Positions 21,424 through 32,526 of a DNA stretch of 64,000 bases are shown here, piece after piece. The position numbers and the translations under genes are program-made. The number at the start of each line of letters is the position of its first letter. Position 1 is the first letter of the stretch. Under the pieces are notes generated by a model. That model was not told where the DNA came from, made no database searches, and worked only from the letters and a program-made list of their open reading frames with translations. The stretch is from Coniochaeta sp. PMI_546 (Eukaryota; Ascomycota; Sordariomycetes; Coniochaetales; Coniochaetaceae): positions 3,468,606 to 3,532,605 of the forward strand of contig MU271144.1 of NCBI GenBank assembly GCA_021432605.1, written 5' to 3'.

Positions 21424-22113
21424 ATGACCAAGACAATACAACTTCTACTCGGCGCCGCCCTGCTGATAACAGGCGAGCTGGCCGTGGTAGAGGCGGCAAA
21501 CTGTGCCGCCATCGCCCTCACCGCGATCCCCCAGTGTGCTCAGACGTGCTTCCTCAACGGTGCACCGACCATTGGATGCGGTGGCCTCGACTTCGCTTGC
21601 CAATGCGCGTCGGAAGCGAAGCTATACGCTGCCATTGAGGGATGTGTAGCCACAGGATGCCCGACAGCATCATACCAAGCCGTCATTGATGGCGCATCGT
21701 CAGGTTAGTCCAATGCCACGACAGCTGCGTTTCAAGACCACAGCATACTGATGCAAGATGTAGTATGCGGTTGTGCAACGGCAGGCCTAGCAGTAGGAGG
21801 CTCAGTGACTGTTTCTGGGATATCGGGAATCTCTGTGATTCCGGGAACGGTGGCACCCGGCACAGTCGTACCTGGATCATTCACGACTACTACCCCGATC
21901 TCAACCACCACGGTTCCCACAACGAAGGGCAGTAGCTCACAGCCGACGACGACGGCCGCACCGGTAACGTCGGCAACTAACACGCCTTTCGCCACCAGCG
22001 TACCAACCTTCGCTCCTACCGCCTCAGTCGTCCATGCTGGTTCGGCAAGGTCAAGAATTAGTGTTATTGGAAGCATCGTTGCTGTTCTGGTTGTAGCTTT
22101 TGCATGGCTATAG
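21424..22113 (+). CDS. CFEM-domain GPI-anchored surface protein
   Basis: Two exons, 21424-21703 and 21764-22113, giving 209 aa. Residues 1-25 are a signal peptide (QLLLGAALLITGELAVVEAA). The CFEM domain follows: C27, IPQCAQTCF, IGCGG, LDFACQC, EGCVATGC, and VCGCA completed across the intron. The Asp in GLDFACQC is the residue that binds haem iron in characterised CFEM proteins. The rest is a Thr/Ser/Pro-rich stalk, likely O-glycosylated, ending in a hydrophobic tail (SVIGSIVAVLVVAFAWL) after a small-residue site, as expected for GPI anchoring. Roles known for the family include haem-iron capture, adhesion and host interaction; I cannot tell which applies. The 60-bp intron falls between CFEM cysteines. 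Confidence 0.9.
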
Positions 22114-23576
22114 GGGAAGGGTCCTCATTGATGTTTAAGTTCCTTATGAAATGACGCGACTAAGGCGTTGTCTCCGGCAAGTCATGTTTGGCAAGAGGCA
22201 TAGAGATGGGGGACATGGCAGATACCAGAGGTTACCTCAACACATGCATTCATATATATGAGCTACGGCTAAACTAATATAATCAAGGTCTTGGCAGTGA
22301 CCACATATACTGCTGAAACTCTATCGACAAGCAATTCTAAATCATACTCTCGTCTCATTATTTTGTTGCTCATTTATAGCGATATATACCGCCTCGTGAT
22401 TAGTTCATTCTACCTTACTTGCAAGAGATTGGGGCCGGTAATGCAATTGAGCCCCAGGAACAAGAGCGTACTTTAAGTTTAGAACAGGACCTAATTATGA
22501 TGCATAGTGACAGGAACATCTACGCTTCTCAAGCCACGCCAAATCGATAGAACAGCCCAATGACAAGACGGCTGGCACCACTCTACGGGTAGTTTTCAAC
22601 CACTTATCTGCTGCTGTACAGGCTGCATATTTTTAGCACTCGACTTTACCAATGAAGGCCCGATGGCCATAGCAACACGTTGCACGGCATATCCTACCAC
22701 GTGGTTGCGTGACAATATCGCGAACATCATTTATTTCTACACGCTCTGTTATTTGGAAAGTCGAAAGTCGACTGATTGAGTTGCCAGGGCTCCCAGCAAC
22801 TCAGCAGTATTGCTCAATTGGCTTCCTGTAACTTCATAGACAAGCCAAATCACTGTATATACTCATGAAAAGACTTCAGAGGCCACCAGATAGTGTTTTA
22901 AAGAGGACTTATGCTCGCACGACGCGCTGCGTTGGACAGATGTACTAAACCGCAGGGTATATATTTATTCGCTGCAGCTTGCAAAGCACTTGCAGTGCCT
23001 TAGTAACCACAAGGTCCTGTGAGCGAAAAAATTGATACGAGGAAGAACGATCGGCTTGTTTCTGCATTTTGAGGGCATGTTCTTTAGCTGCTGGTTATTG
23101 ACTCATTGACAACAGCAGCGTTAAAGACGGTAATCCAAGGGGCGAGATATGTCCATGCCATTGTGCAATATCAAGCACGCTGTGGGAAAACTGACATAGC
23201 AAGTCTAGTTGAAAATGTTGTCAATGTGTTTACACGTGTAGATGACTGCACAACTACAGTAGATCAACTTGCTGTGGCAACCTAATGTGAAATACGAAGG
23301 ATGATGGAATTCTCATGATAATTCCGTTCGCATCTCCGCTTCCTGCAGCGAATCAAAAATGACGGACCGATGACGTAGTAAGCACCAGACATTTAGCACA
23401 ACCTGGAACCAGCTAACGAGTCAGGCAAGCTCTGCGGAGTACACTCCGTTCCCTCAAAGATTTCGAATTGCATGCCCGACACGAGTTGACGTTGAAGTGT
23501 AGCATAGCATCAATTCATCAGTCATCACAAAACAAACCAAATCATATCCCAGCCAATAACGCTCAAACCGCAAACC
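22114..23576. other. Intergenic, about 1.46 kb
   Basis: 3' region of the CFEM gene and promoter of the START-like gene. Looks AT-rich in parts, with no recognisable gene, repeat or transposon end. Confidence 0.45.
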
Positions 23577-24205
23577 ATGTCTACCGCCATCCCGACCTCG
23601 ACCTCCGTGGTGGAGTCCGCCGTCATCAAGGCGCCCCTCTCCCAGGTGTGGCACCACATCAAGCTCGAGAACTTTGCCGACTTCTGGTCGGCCCTGAAGT
23701 CGTCCAAGCTGGTCAAGGGCGTCAGCGACGACACCGATGTTGTCGAGTGGACCTTCAAGGATGGCAGCGTCGTGCAGGTCAAGCAGGAGGAGCATAGCGT
23801 GAGTGCCTGTTTGTTCGAACTGTTGATGTTGTTCCATGTGGTGAACTGAACGCTCTGACTGACTGGTGCTGACTAGACCATCAACCACTACATCACCTAC
23901 AGCATCATCACCGCCCAGCCGGAGCTGACCTACTCCAGCGTGCTGAGCACCATTCGTCTGTATGCTGTCACCTCTGGTGAGCTGGAGGGGAGCACTTTCG
24001 TTGAGTGGACCGGCCACTTCTCGAATGATGCTGATGCCGGTAAGTTTGGCTGTTCGAGTCAAGCCCTGGACTCCCGTACCATGTGGTCCGGGTTGGACTC
24101 TCCCGACTTGTACTGACTGACTGGTTCCCAGGTGTCATCCAGGATGCCAAGTTCAAGCGCCGTGACGCTCTTGCCGATCTTGGAAAAGCCGCTGCTAAGT
24201 TGTAG
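23577..24205 (+). CDS. Bet v1/START-fold (SRPBCC) small protein
   Basis: Three exons, 23577-23798, 23877-24039 and 24132-24205, giving 152 aa. The sequence follows the polyketide-cyclase/SRPBCC pattern: VVESAVIKAPLSQVWHHIK and FADFWSALKSSKLV at the front, then strands VEWTFKDGSVVQVKQEEHS, ITYSIITAQPELTYSSVLST and STFVEWTGHFS, then a C-terminal helix (FKRRDALADLGKAAAKL). The fold makes a hydrophobic cavity for lipids or small aromatics, but the ligand is unknown. No catalytic residue or targeting signal is evident, so the protein is probably cytosolic. Both introns have strong donors (GTGAGT, GTAAGT), and the reading frame stays continuous across them. Confidence 0.85.
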
Positions 24206-24454
24206 GGTGTCGGATGGCGTGAGGTCATTGGAAGTGGGCGTTGCATGAGTAAAAGGGGGTTGGTGAGAATGGGATGATATGACATGAGACTACAGGTGCT
24301 GGCAAAAGCTAATGAAATCAAGCATGAACATCTTAAACACCCTTGTACACCTTCATTCATGTCGCTATGTCAGAAACGGCTAACTTCACTTGCTGTCGGA
24401 AGGGATCTCGAAAAACACCATCAACTAGTCACGACTACGGTACTCCACGTCCAG

Positions 24455-25040
24455 TCAATAGTACGCATTCCGCCCGAACTGCACGACAGCCTCTGGTGCC
24501 AAGTCCATTGCTTTACAAACCCTAAACGTCCGGGTCCTAAATTGAGCCACGGGCTTGAGGCACTCCCCGAGCACGTCCGGATGTTCTAGCATGTCTTCGA
24601 TAAGAAGGTGGTCAAACGCCACCAGGTCCACTGGAACCATGTTGCCCTCCACGGCCGCCAGCCAAGTTATCTTGTTGGACTTCTTGAAGTCGTTGATATA
24701 AGATATATTGCACTTCCGAAGGGACAGGAGCACAGGGTTGCCGCGAATAGTTGCCCACACGGCAATATCGGCCACAGAGACATGGTAACCTCCTGATATT
24801 TGAGTTCGCAGGCCAATATGGGACTCTAATTCTTGCGGCGACTGGTGAAGGCTCTGACTGTTCGTCGTAGCAAATTCGTAGCTCCGCCGTACCCAGTTCG
24901 GGACCTACACGGGTTATAGTCAGGGTTATCAGAAGGGAGGGACGACAGTCAGGTAGAACGTCAAATACGGACTGAAGCACCGCTGCGCACAGATGCCACC
25001 AAACACTCCATGATGTCTCCATCGCTCCAGACTTTCCCAT
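24455..25040 (-). pseudogene. Glutamyl-tRNA synthetase derivative lacking the catalytic core
   Basis: Exon 24904-24455 on the minus strand starts after a TGTAG acceptor and encodes 149 residues. The first part (NWVRRSYEF, ELESHIGLRT, HVSVADIAVWATIRGN) matches the GST-C-like domain at the N-terminus of fungal cytosolic GluRS. It then passes directly into INDFKKSNKITWLA, VPVDLVAFDHL and PVAQFRTRTF, which match the C-terminal anticodon-binding barrel of the same enzyme (K-K-x-TWLA, VPVDLxxFDHLI, PVTEFRT). The whole aminoacylation domain between them, with its HIGH and KMSKS motifs, is missing. The frame stops where the parent would continue past GYYR. An upstream exon with an ATG at 25040 or 25019 is possible but unclear. 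It may be a pseudogene or a short RNA- or partner-binding protein. Confidence 0.55.
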
Positions 25041-25592
25041 CACCCCCAGTCAAAGTAAGCTAGACAGACGTATGGTCACTATGGTGGGCATCTAGACAAC
25101 GTCTTGAACAGTGGAAGCCACCTCGATGGAAGCGTCCAGCGTCGCTTCAGGTAGCTCACGACCAGCTATGTGGATAGAATGAAGGCCAGAGACGATTTGG
25201 CCGTACCTATAAGCTGAGCTATTTGCTTGCAGTCAGGCGGACCACTGTCTCCGTTGGTTGTAATGGAAGGGCTGGAAGATGAGCGCATTGGCCGCGGTAA
25301 AAAGGTGGAAGTTGCAAAATGAAAGAAGATTTGCAGATTTGTCGGGATGGGCAGGACAGATTGGGCTTTCATGCCATACGCAAAAGTCTGATTCTACAAG
25401 CTGGCATTTTTGCATTAGGTAAAGAAGGTGTCTCCTGGTAACACATCTCGGAGATGCTGAGCTCCCCATGTAGGCTTCGCGCACGTGTCGGGCGGTGCCT
25501 TGGATAAGTCAAACCACAACTTCGGATTCTGAAAGTATTCACTGTTGCAACCTAGTAAAAGCTGCATAAGGCAAGCAACTATGTCAAGAGGA
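25041..25592. other. Intergenic, about 550 bp
   Basis: Lies upstream of the GluRS-like fragment and downstream of the CoA-binding protein gene, both on the minus strand. No frame resembling the GST-N half of GluRS was found, and no other gene is recognisable. Confidence 0.4.
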
Positions 25593-26274
25593 TCATAGCT
25601 TCCCAGCAGCCTTCAACCCCCTCTCGCCGTCAACAAGAATGCACCAGCCCTCGCTTCCCCGTCCGCCGTCCCCAGCAACGACGCCCTTGAACCCTGCCTC
25701 GTCGCTCCTCGCGAAGGCGAGAACCTCGTCATCGAAGCTGCCGGGCTGCATCCATACGGCCGGGATGCCGAGTTCCTTGGCCTCGCGCAGCACGGATAGG
25801 GTCGCCTTGGGAGGAGTGATGATGGACACTGAGGTCTGCTTGGGGTCCGGAAGGGCTGAGAGAGATGAAACTGTCTTGTGGGCGGTGCCCGAGACAGATA
25901 TCTCTGGTGTTGTGGGGTTGATTGGTGTTACTGGGAGGGAGTGGGCGGCGTACCAGGCGAATACTGTGGTATATGTCAGTGAGATGTACGGGGTGGAATT
26001 GAAGAGGCAGGGGCAGACCTTTGTGTCCATACTTGGCTGGGTTGGAACTGGCGCCAACGACTGCGAATCTAGGAGATGAGAAGAAGGTGCGGACTGTAGC
26101 TTCGGTCGTCATGTTGCGGGTCTGGTGGAAGGACCTTGTGAGAGGAAGTGGTGATGAGTGAGATGGAACCCGGCAATGTGATTTCCCTCTTACTGAGGCA
26201 AGAAGCAGGCTTGCAGACTTAGGAGCGCGAAGTTGGGTCAATTCAGTTGGCAGGGGGCTCTTCAACAAGTTCAT
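25593..26274 (-). CDS. CoA-binding domain protein (YccU-like), with a possible mitochondrial presequence
   Basis: Two exons, 26274-26019 and 25963-25593, giving 208 aa from the first ATG of the extension. The core starts at an inner ATG (26112): MTTEATVRTFF, then FAVVGASSNPAKYGHK spliced to VFAWYAAHSLPVTPINP. This is the CoA_binding_2 Rossmann fold (VGAS-N-x-x-KYG-x-K). The C-terminal half has VSIITPP and AVWMQPGSFDDE, the usual second nucleotide-binding strand. The 54 in-frame codons before the inner ATG are basic, Ser/Leu/Arg-rich and end LTRSFHQTRN, a good mitochondrial presequence, so two products from alternative starts are plausible. Family members bind CoA or related nucleotides with unknown roles. 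The intron donor (GTCTGC) is unusual, but the junction is supported by frame and motif. Confidence 0.82.
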
Positions 26275-26780
26275 ACAGGCACGATGTGTACTTCCTGGGC
26301 GAATGTGGTTGTGTATTATCACGCTTATGTCTTGGTTCACTGTGGCAAGTAGAGACTCAAACCCGGTGGATGTCAGATGGATTGGTGATCCGCAAAACCG
26401 CGGCACAAGACGTGTTGCCGATGTCGGGTCGTAGCACGTCACTCCGAGCGGAAACCGTCGGTCCAACTCAATTGCGACAGTAAAGGTACATGGACAAAGA
26501 CCTTGACTTGCAACCTCGTGGACTGCTTGACAGGGCGTAAGATGATGGATGAGGAGAGACATGGCATGGATTGGAAATGACGCATCCGATTATCCGATCA
26601 GGTTGAATTGGCCTCGTTGCAGCAGCACTGTCGTAGAAGGGGTAGGCAAAGCCCGACCGTTCGAGTGTTGATAATCCCCCGCCATGGATGACATTTCCTG
26701 GTCAGCTTAGCTGCGACCACATCGAGCTTCTGCCTTTTAACATCTAAGACACTATTGCAAGGTGATATAGCAACGCCAAC
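26275..26780. other. Divergent intergenic region, about 500 bp
   Basis: Promoters of the CoA-binding protein (minus) and the methyltransferase (plus). The frame of the CoA-binding gene stays open up to 26562, so a longer N-terminus cannot be excluded. Confidence 0.45.
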
Positions 26781-27776
26781 ATGGCAACCTTTGCGTAAGT
26801 CAACCCAAACCACGGTCAACATCGCGTGTCTTACCTACGGCGCAGGCGCTCAACCTTCTCCCATTCGGGCTACGCAGCCTTCCGCCCTAGCTATCCACCG
26901 TCACTGTTCCGCACGGTGCTATCCTACCACAATCACCTCAACCCGTCTTCCTCGACAGGCACTCTACTGGACTTGGGATGCGGCCATGGCCTCATTGCGC
27001 GTGCCTTGGCACCGCACTTCTCTCGCATCATCGCGCTGGACCCTTCAGCTGGCATGGTTGCCCAAGCGCAGCGCCTGACCCCTGCGGATCTCACCTCTAA
27101 GATCACATTCCGACAGGGCGCGGCCGAAGACCTGCGTCCCTTCGCCTCAGACGCGTCAGTCGACTGCGTGGTGGCCGGCCAAGCGGCGCATTGGTTCGAC
27201 TACACCAAGGCATGGCCTGAGCTGGCGAGGGTCGTGCGCAAGGGTGGAACGCTGGCCTTCTGGGGCTACAAGGACCATGTCATCGTCGGGGCAGGGCCGA
27301 AGGTGGCGGATATCTTCTACAGGTATACCTACGGCGAGAACGAGCCGTGTCCGGGGATGGAAAGTCTGGCGCGGTTCTGGGAGTTGCCGGGTCGGAATAT
27401 ACTTCGCGACTCGTATCGGGTGATTGAGCCGCCTGAGGCGGAATGGGGGGATGTGCGGAGGATTGTGTGGGATCCGGATCGGAAGACGGGAGGGCTAGGG
27501 GACAATCCGCCCGAGGAGGCCATGTGGCAGAGGAAGACGCTAAAGCTGGGTGAGTTGGAGGGGTATGTTAGGACGTATAGCAGTTTTAAGAACTGGCAGG
27601 AGGCGTATCCCGAACTTAAGAGCAGGGCTGATGGAGGTGAGGGCGATGTGGTGGACCGGATGTTTGACGATGTGGTCGACGCGGTGCCGGAGTGGAAGGC
27701 GGCAGGTGAGAAGTGGAGGGATATTGAGGTCGATGTTGCTTGGGGCACCGTCATCTTGCTTGCCAGGAGACGGTGA
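26781..27776 (+). CDS. Class I SAM-dependent methyltransferase (Tmt1/Crg1-like)
   Basis: Exons 26781-26794 and 26846-27776 give 314 aa. The tiny first exon (MATFA) joins RSTFSHSGYAAFRPSYP, the start typical of yeast Tmt1/Crg1-type enzymes. SAM motif I is LLDLGCGHGLIARAL, followed by the acidic loop IIALDPSAGMV. Motif II is VDCVVAGQAAHWFDY, then ELARVVRKGGTLAFWGY. Characterised relatives methylate trans-aconitate or drug-like acids. The substrate here is not readable, though the AAHWFD motif fits that branch. The remaining 150 residues form the variable cap over the active site. The 51-bp intron starts with GTAAGT. No targeting signal is seen, so it is probably cytosolic. Confidence 0.87.
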
Positions 27777-28454
27777 GACTTGTCTACCCTTGATCAGTTG
27801 CACACCCCATTTTCAATGGAAGCCTCCTGTTATAGAGGTATCCTCAATATGACACCCTCTCCGCGTTATCACTGGCCAGGCGGAAGATTATTGAGGAGTT
27901 GGTGGAGCAGCGACATGGTGCCAATGCCGGTTGCCGGGTCAGCTGCAACAAGGGACGTTGCAATCTGGGCGCATGAAGGCACAGACCAATGCTCAGGGAC
28001 GGCTGGAGGGGTGTTTAAAGACCATGATTCCGTGTGTGGTGAAGCATTTCTTAACCGTACATCATCTCTTCAGACTTAAGCAACCCAATCTGATTTTCTG
28101 ACTTCAGAACTTCAAACTTTCAAGAAGATTCCCTCGAATACAGCGAAAACACGAGGAAATCATGGTAAGTGCCCCACTCATTAACGCGGAAGTCGCGACA
28201 GGTGGTTCCTGGTCCGACAGCTCCGATTTGCCCCTCGTTGCCCATGTCAACAAACCAGAAAGTGCTTGTTGGCCACTAAAATCTCGCCAACTGGTTTTAG
28301 CGCTCCTATTCAGTGCACTTGTTTTGGAGCTGTCTTGACCGTCTGACCTCGAGTGCCTCCTGATCGCATTCCAAACTGCCTTTTTCCTACCTGTGCACAC
28401 TGATCTGCTTCCGAGCCGTTCTACCCTCACTCTTGTTCTCGCAATCCTGCAATA
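27777..28454. other. Intergenic with probable 5' leader intron
   Basis: 3' region of the methyltransferase and leader of the myosin light chain gene. ATG followed at once by GTAAGT at 28162-28170 looks like the donor of a leader intron ending shortly before 28455. No acceptor could be fixed, and no separate gene is seen. Confidence 0.4.
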
Positions 28455-29027
28455 ATGGCTTCTAACCACTACGACGCTCAGGCTTCGACCAACTACAAGG
28501 AGGCCTTCTCTCTATTCGACAAGCGCGGCAATGGCCGAGTCACAGTCGATAGCCTAGGAGATTTGCTCCGCGCATGCGGCCAGAACCCGACACTGGCTGA
28601 GATCAAGGATCTAGAGAAGCAGGTTGGCGGTGACTGTGAGTTCTAGGACGACAGACAACTTCGATTCCATTTGAAAACGGCTTGCTGACCGAGTTGACTT
28701 CTGACAGTTGATTTCGAGACCTTCCAGCGCGTGCTCAACCGCGCAGGAGGCTTCCGCGACCCCGGCGACCCTGAGGAGTACTGCCGCGGCTTCCAGGTGT
28801 TCGACAAGGACATGACAGGCTTCATCGGCGTCGGACAGCTCAAGTACATCCTGACCAATCTCGGCGAGAAGATGTCGGAAGACGAGGTCGACGAGCTACT
28901 AAAGACGGTCGACACGAGTTCGGGGCAGGTCAACTACACTGGTACGGTCTCTGCCTCCTATACATGACTGAACAGCAACTAACATGCGGGTTGCGCAGAG
29001 CTGGTCCGCACGATTCTTGCCAACTAA
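28455..29027 (+). CDS. cdc4: Myosin essential light chain, Cdc4 type
   Basis: Exons 28455-28635, 28708-28941 and 28999-29027 give 147 aa, the standard length. The protein is calmodulin-like with EF-hands that have mostly lost calcium-binding residues. EF1 (LFDKRGNGRVTVDSLGDLL) and EF3 (VFDKDMTGFIGVGQLKYIL) keep the helix-loop-helix shape. The ACGQNPTLAEIKDLE linker and the end LVRTILAN are diagnostic of the Cdc4 family. Cdc4 binds the IQ motif of type II (and other) myosins and is needed for the contractile ring in cytokinesis. The intron positions restore the frame precisely (GD/FDF and YT/ELV). An ATG lies immediately before a probable leader-intron donor at 28162. Confidence 0.9.
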
Positions 29028-29897
29028 GCTACCTATCTATGTAGCGGTGTGGATGATGTCCTTCTTGCCGGCCTTGAACTGTGTGAAATGAGGATACCTG
29101 AGGTCCTGGACCTGGAGGCCGAGAGAGAGGGGCTTTAACGACGGATATTGCATTTGACTTGGTTTAGGGCAGGAGACTGGCGTTGATTGTTTTTTGTGCC
29201 CTCTGCCATGCCTGGCTGTACGAATATTGGGACATAGCCTGGGAATAAGGGTAAATGGGCATGTCATATGTATGCTTTGGCCGGCGACAGGAATAGATAT
29301 CGACCTGCAATTATGTCCGCTCAGGTTCACGCACTACCGCCAATTGTCCCTGTGTTGGGGATTCAACGACCACCCAACATTAACCTGAACAAACAATTCG
29401 ATTGTCTATGCTTTGAGATGGTCAATCTTGCGTCGAAGGCCGGCCGTGCCGCCGTCCTGCACCCCCGGTTTCAGACCCGAGTTCTGGAACATGGGACCTT
29501 AGCCACATGGCCGAAGCCCTTGCGAGGACTCGTAGATAACCTGAGCTGTTCTTAACATCAGCACTCCCCGTCTTACTGTGGCTGTTTTGACTTTTCGCAC
29601 ACAAAGAGTTATTCTGACAAGTTCCCATTCAGGCGACGGCCAATCATCTCCTTGACTTCGTTTGTTGAGACAGCGGTGTAGTACCTAGGTACGTATTTAC
29701 TCAGGCCTCCGAAGTGCACTTGTTTCCCCTCAACCCCGCAAATCACCAGCAGCAGTCAGACTCCACGTAAGACGTTCCTCTCCACACTGGCACGTCGCCT
29801 TACCGACCTTAGACTACAGCTTAAACGTAGCACTGGTGTCCGGTGTCCCCTTTCCCCTTCTTGTTCCTTCGATTACCTTACTCCAACAACTGTCACC
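29028..29897. other. Intergenic, about 870 bp
   Basis: 3' region of the myosin light chain gene and promoter/leader of the M3 peptidase. TAGTACCTAGGTACGTA near 29680 is one of the recurrent palindromic motifs. No gene seen. Confidence 0.5.
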
Positions 29898-32526
29898 GTG
29901 GCTTCTCCAACCTCGACCGTCACATCTTCCTCTCGATTCCGGAAAGCCTCCCTCCTCATCCTCTTCTCCGTCTTCTTCTTCGCCGTCACAACCCTCATCC
30001 TGGCGGCTCCACGCATCGTACCCCGCCTCTCGAGCCTCTTCAGTCAGCTCAAGTACCGCCCGCCACAGTCCCCTCTCGGTGGTGGCGGCTACATCCCGTC
30101 CAAAGCGTCATCCGCCAGCTTCCTGGCCACGTCAACCTTTGCTACATACAGCCCCATCTTCACCAATCCACCCGAAGCGATGTCCAAATACGCCAACCCG
30201 CCACAGCCGCCTCCCCTCTTCACGGGTACCAAGGACAGCATCGTCTCCGACGCTCAGGCACTTTGCGACAAGTCCCGCTCGCTGCTCGACAGGTTGGTGG
30301 CCGAGATCAATCCCAAGGATTCGAGTCAAGCAACATTCGACAAGGTCCTCGTGCCTCAGATCGAAGACGAGAACGAGGGCTCCCTGACAGCTCGTATCCT
30401 CGGCTTCTACCAATATGTCTCGAGCGAGGAGGGCCTGCGGAACGCAAGTACCGAGGCGGAGAAGCTGATGGACGAGTTCGGGATCGAGATGAGCATGCGC
30501 GAGGATGTCTTCCGCCTGGTCGATGCCGTCTACCAAGCTTCTGGGCTGAAGGAGGCCAAGGAGAAGGCAGAGGATGGGCTGATCGACAACAAGCTGGCTA
30601 AGCACTTGGGCTTCGAAGACGCTGAGGGCGCCAGGCTTCTGGATAAGGAGAGGAAGAATTACATCAAGAACGGTCTAGGGCTGGCGACGCAGGAGCAGAA
30701 GGATAGGTTCAAGGAGATCAAGAAGAGGTTGAGCCAGATCCAGATCCAGTTCACCAAGAACTTGAACGAGGAGAACGGGGGCATATGGTTCACCCCCGAG
30801 GAGCTCGACGGTGTGCCCAAGGACGTTCTTGACGGTTTGGAAAAGGGCACGGGGGAGAACGAGGGCAAGTTGAAGCTGAGCTTCAAGTACCCCGATCTGT
30901 TCCCAACACTCAAGTTCGCGAAGAACCCGGAAACGCGGAAGAAGCTTTTCATCGATAATGAGAACAAGGTACGGACTCGCAGCGCAAGCCGGGAAAGTCT
31001 GATAACCGAACGTCTGATACTAACATTTTCAAAAGTGCAACGAGAACGTCCCTCTCTTCAAAGAGGCTGTCGTTCTCCGTGATGAGGCAGCTCGTCTGCT
31101 CGGGTACCCGGATCATGCCTCTTTCCGAATCGAGGATAAGATGGCCAAAACACCAAAGACGGTGCTCGACTTTCTCGGTGATCTAAGGTCAAAACTGACC
31201 GCCGGTGGTGCCAAGGAGACAGCACACCTCCTGGAGCTGAAAAAGGCTGACCATGAGGAGAGGAAGCTGCCTTTTGACGGCAACTACTACCTGTGGGATC
31301 ACCGCTTTTATGACCGGTTGATGGTGGAGAAGGAGTACAGCATCGACGAGAATGCAATTGCCGAGTACTTCCCCATTCGACCCACCATTGGCGGTATGCT
31401 CAAGATCTTTGAGGAGCTGTTTGGCTTGGTCTTCGTCGAGCTTAACCCTGATGACCGGGCACGCCTCTCGCCGACTGGCAAGGCGGAGGATATCGCATGG
31501 CACGAGGATGTCATCATCTTCAGCGTGTGGGATGACAGCTCAGAGGGAGATGGCTTCGTCGGCTACCTGTATCTTGACCTTCACCCGCGCCCTGGAAAGT
31601 ACGGCCATGCCGCCAACTTCAACCTCTCTCCGGGCTTTATCCAGAAGGACGGCTCGAGGAGGTACCCAGCCACGGCCTTGGTGTGCAACTTTAGCAAGCC
31701 AACGCCCAAAAAGCCCTCGTTGCTTAAGCATGATGAAGTGGTCACTCTGTTCCACGAGCTCGGACACGGCATCCACGATCTTGCGGGCCGGAACAAGTAC
31801 GCACGCTTCCACGGAACCTCGACCGTGCGTGACTTCGTCGAAGCGCCGAGTCAGATGCTGGAGAACTGGTGCTGGACACCTAGTCAGCTGAAGGCGCTCA
31901 GCCAGCACTACGAGACGGGAGCCACGATCCCGGAGGACCTGATCGAGAAGCTGATCTCGACGAAACACGTCAACGACGCGCTTTTCAATCTTAGGCAGCT
32001 CCACTTTGGCCTCTTCGATATGACCGTGCACACGCCCAAGACGCACGAGGAAATCGAGAAGATGGACATAAGCAAGGTGTACAACGAGCTGAGAGTGGAG
32101 ATCGCGGGCATGAAGGGCCCGGAGGCGCTAGGGGAATCCAGGTATGCTATCCCTTGTTTGATATGTCTATCGGCTCATCAGTCTTCTATCCGTTCATCTT
32201 CCCAGCATATCTCCCAAGAAACGAAAGAAGCTAACCGGATACGTGTCCACAGCACCTGGGGCAACGGACAAGCGACGTTTGGCCACCTGATCGGAGGCTA
32301 CGATGCGGGCTACTACGGTTACCTCTCGTCGCTCGTGTACTCGACGGACATGTTCTACTCCGTCTTCAAGAAGAACCCCATGGACGGTGCTCAGGGAAGG
32401 CGGTATCGCCATACTGTGCTTGAGAAGGGCGGCTCTCAGGACGAGATGTTGACCCTGGAGCAGTTCCTGGGCAGGAAGCCGAGTTCCGAGGCATTCTACA
32501 AGGAGCTGGGCATCCCGACGAAGTGA
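29898..32526 (+). CDS. PRD1: M3 metallopeptidase (saccharolysin/thimet oligopeptidase)
   Basis: Exons end and start at 30968/31036 and 32141/32253; the stop is at 32526. The catalytic domain has the zinc motif HELGH (residues 503-507 from the ATG at 30180), and a Glu in FVEAPSQMLENW 29 residues after the first His supplies the third ligand. The enzyme cleaves short peptides in cytosol or mitochondrial intermembrane space. From the ATG at 30180 (MSKYANPPQPPPLF) it has 722 aa, the usual length. The frame stays open upstream for over 90 codons, including a hydrophobic segment (KASLLILFSVFFFAVTTLIL), but has no ATG. A GTG at 29898 sits in an otherwise ideal start context (CACCGTGGCT), and I set the feature start there to show the extension. 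The last intron (111 bp) has no stop and is a multiple of three. Confidence 0.9.

Noticed and set aside
27777-28454. A first coding exon for the myosin light chain at 28162
   Set aside because: ATG directly followed by GTAAGT suggests a leader intron, but no acceptor gives an in-frame join; the ATG at 28455 gives the normal family N-terminus.
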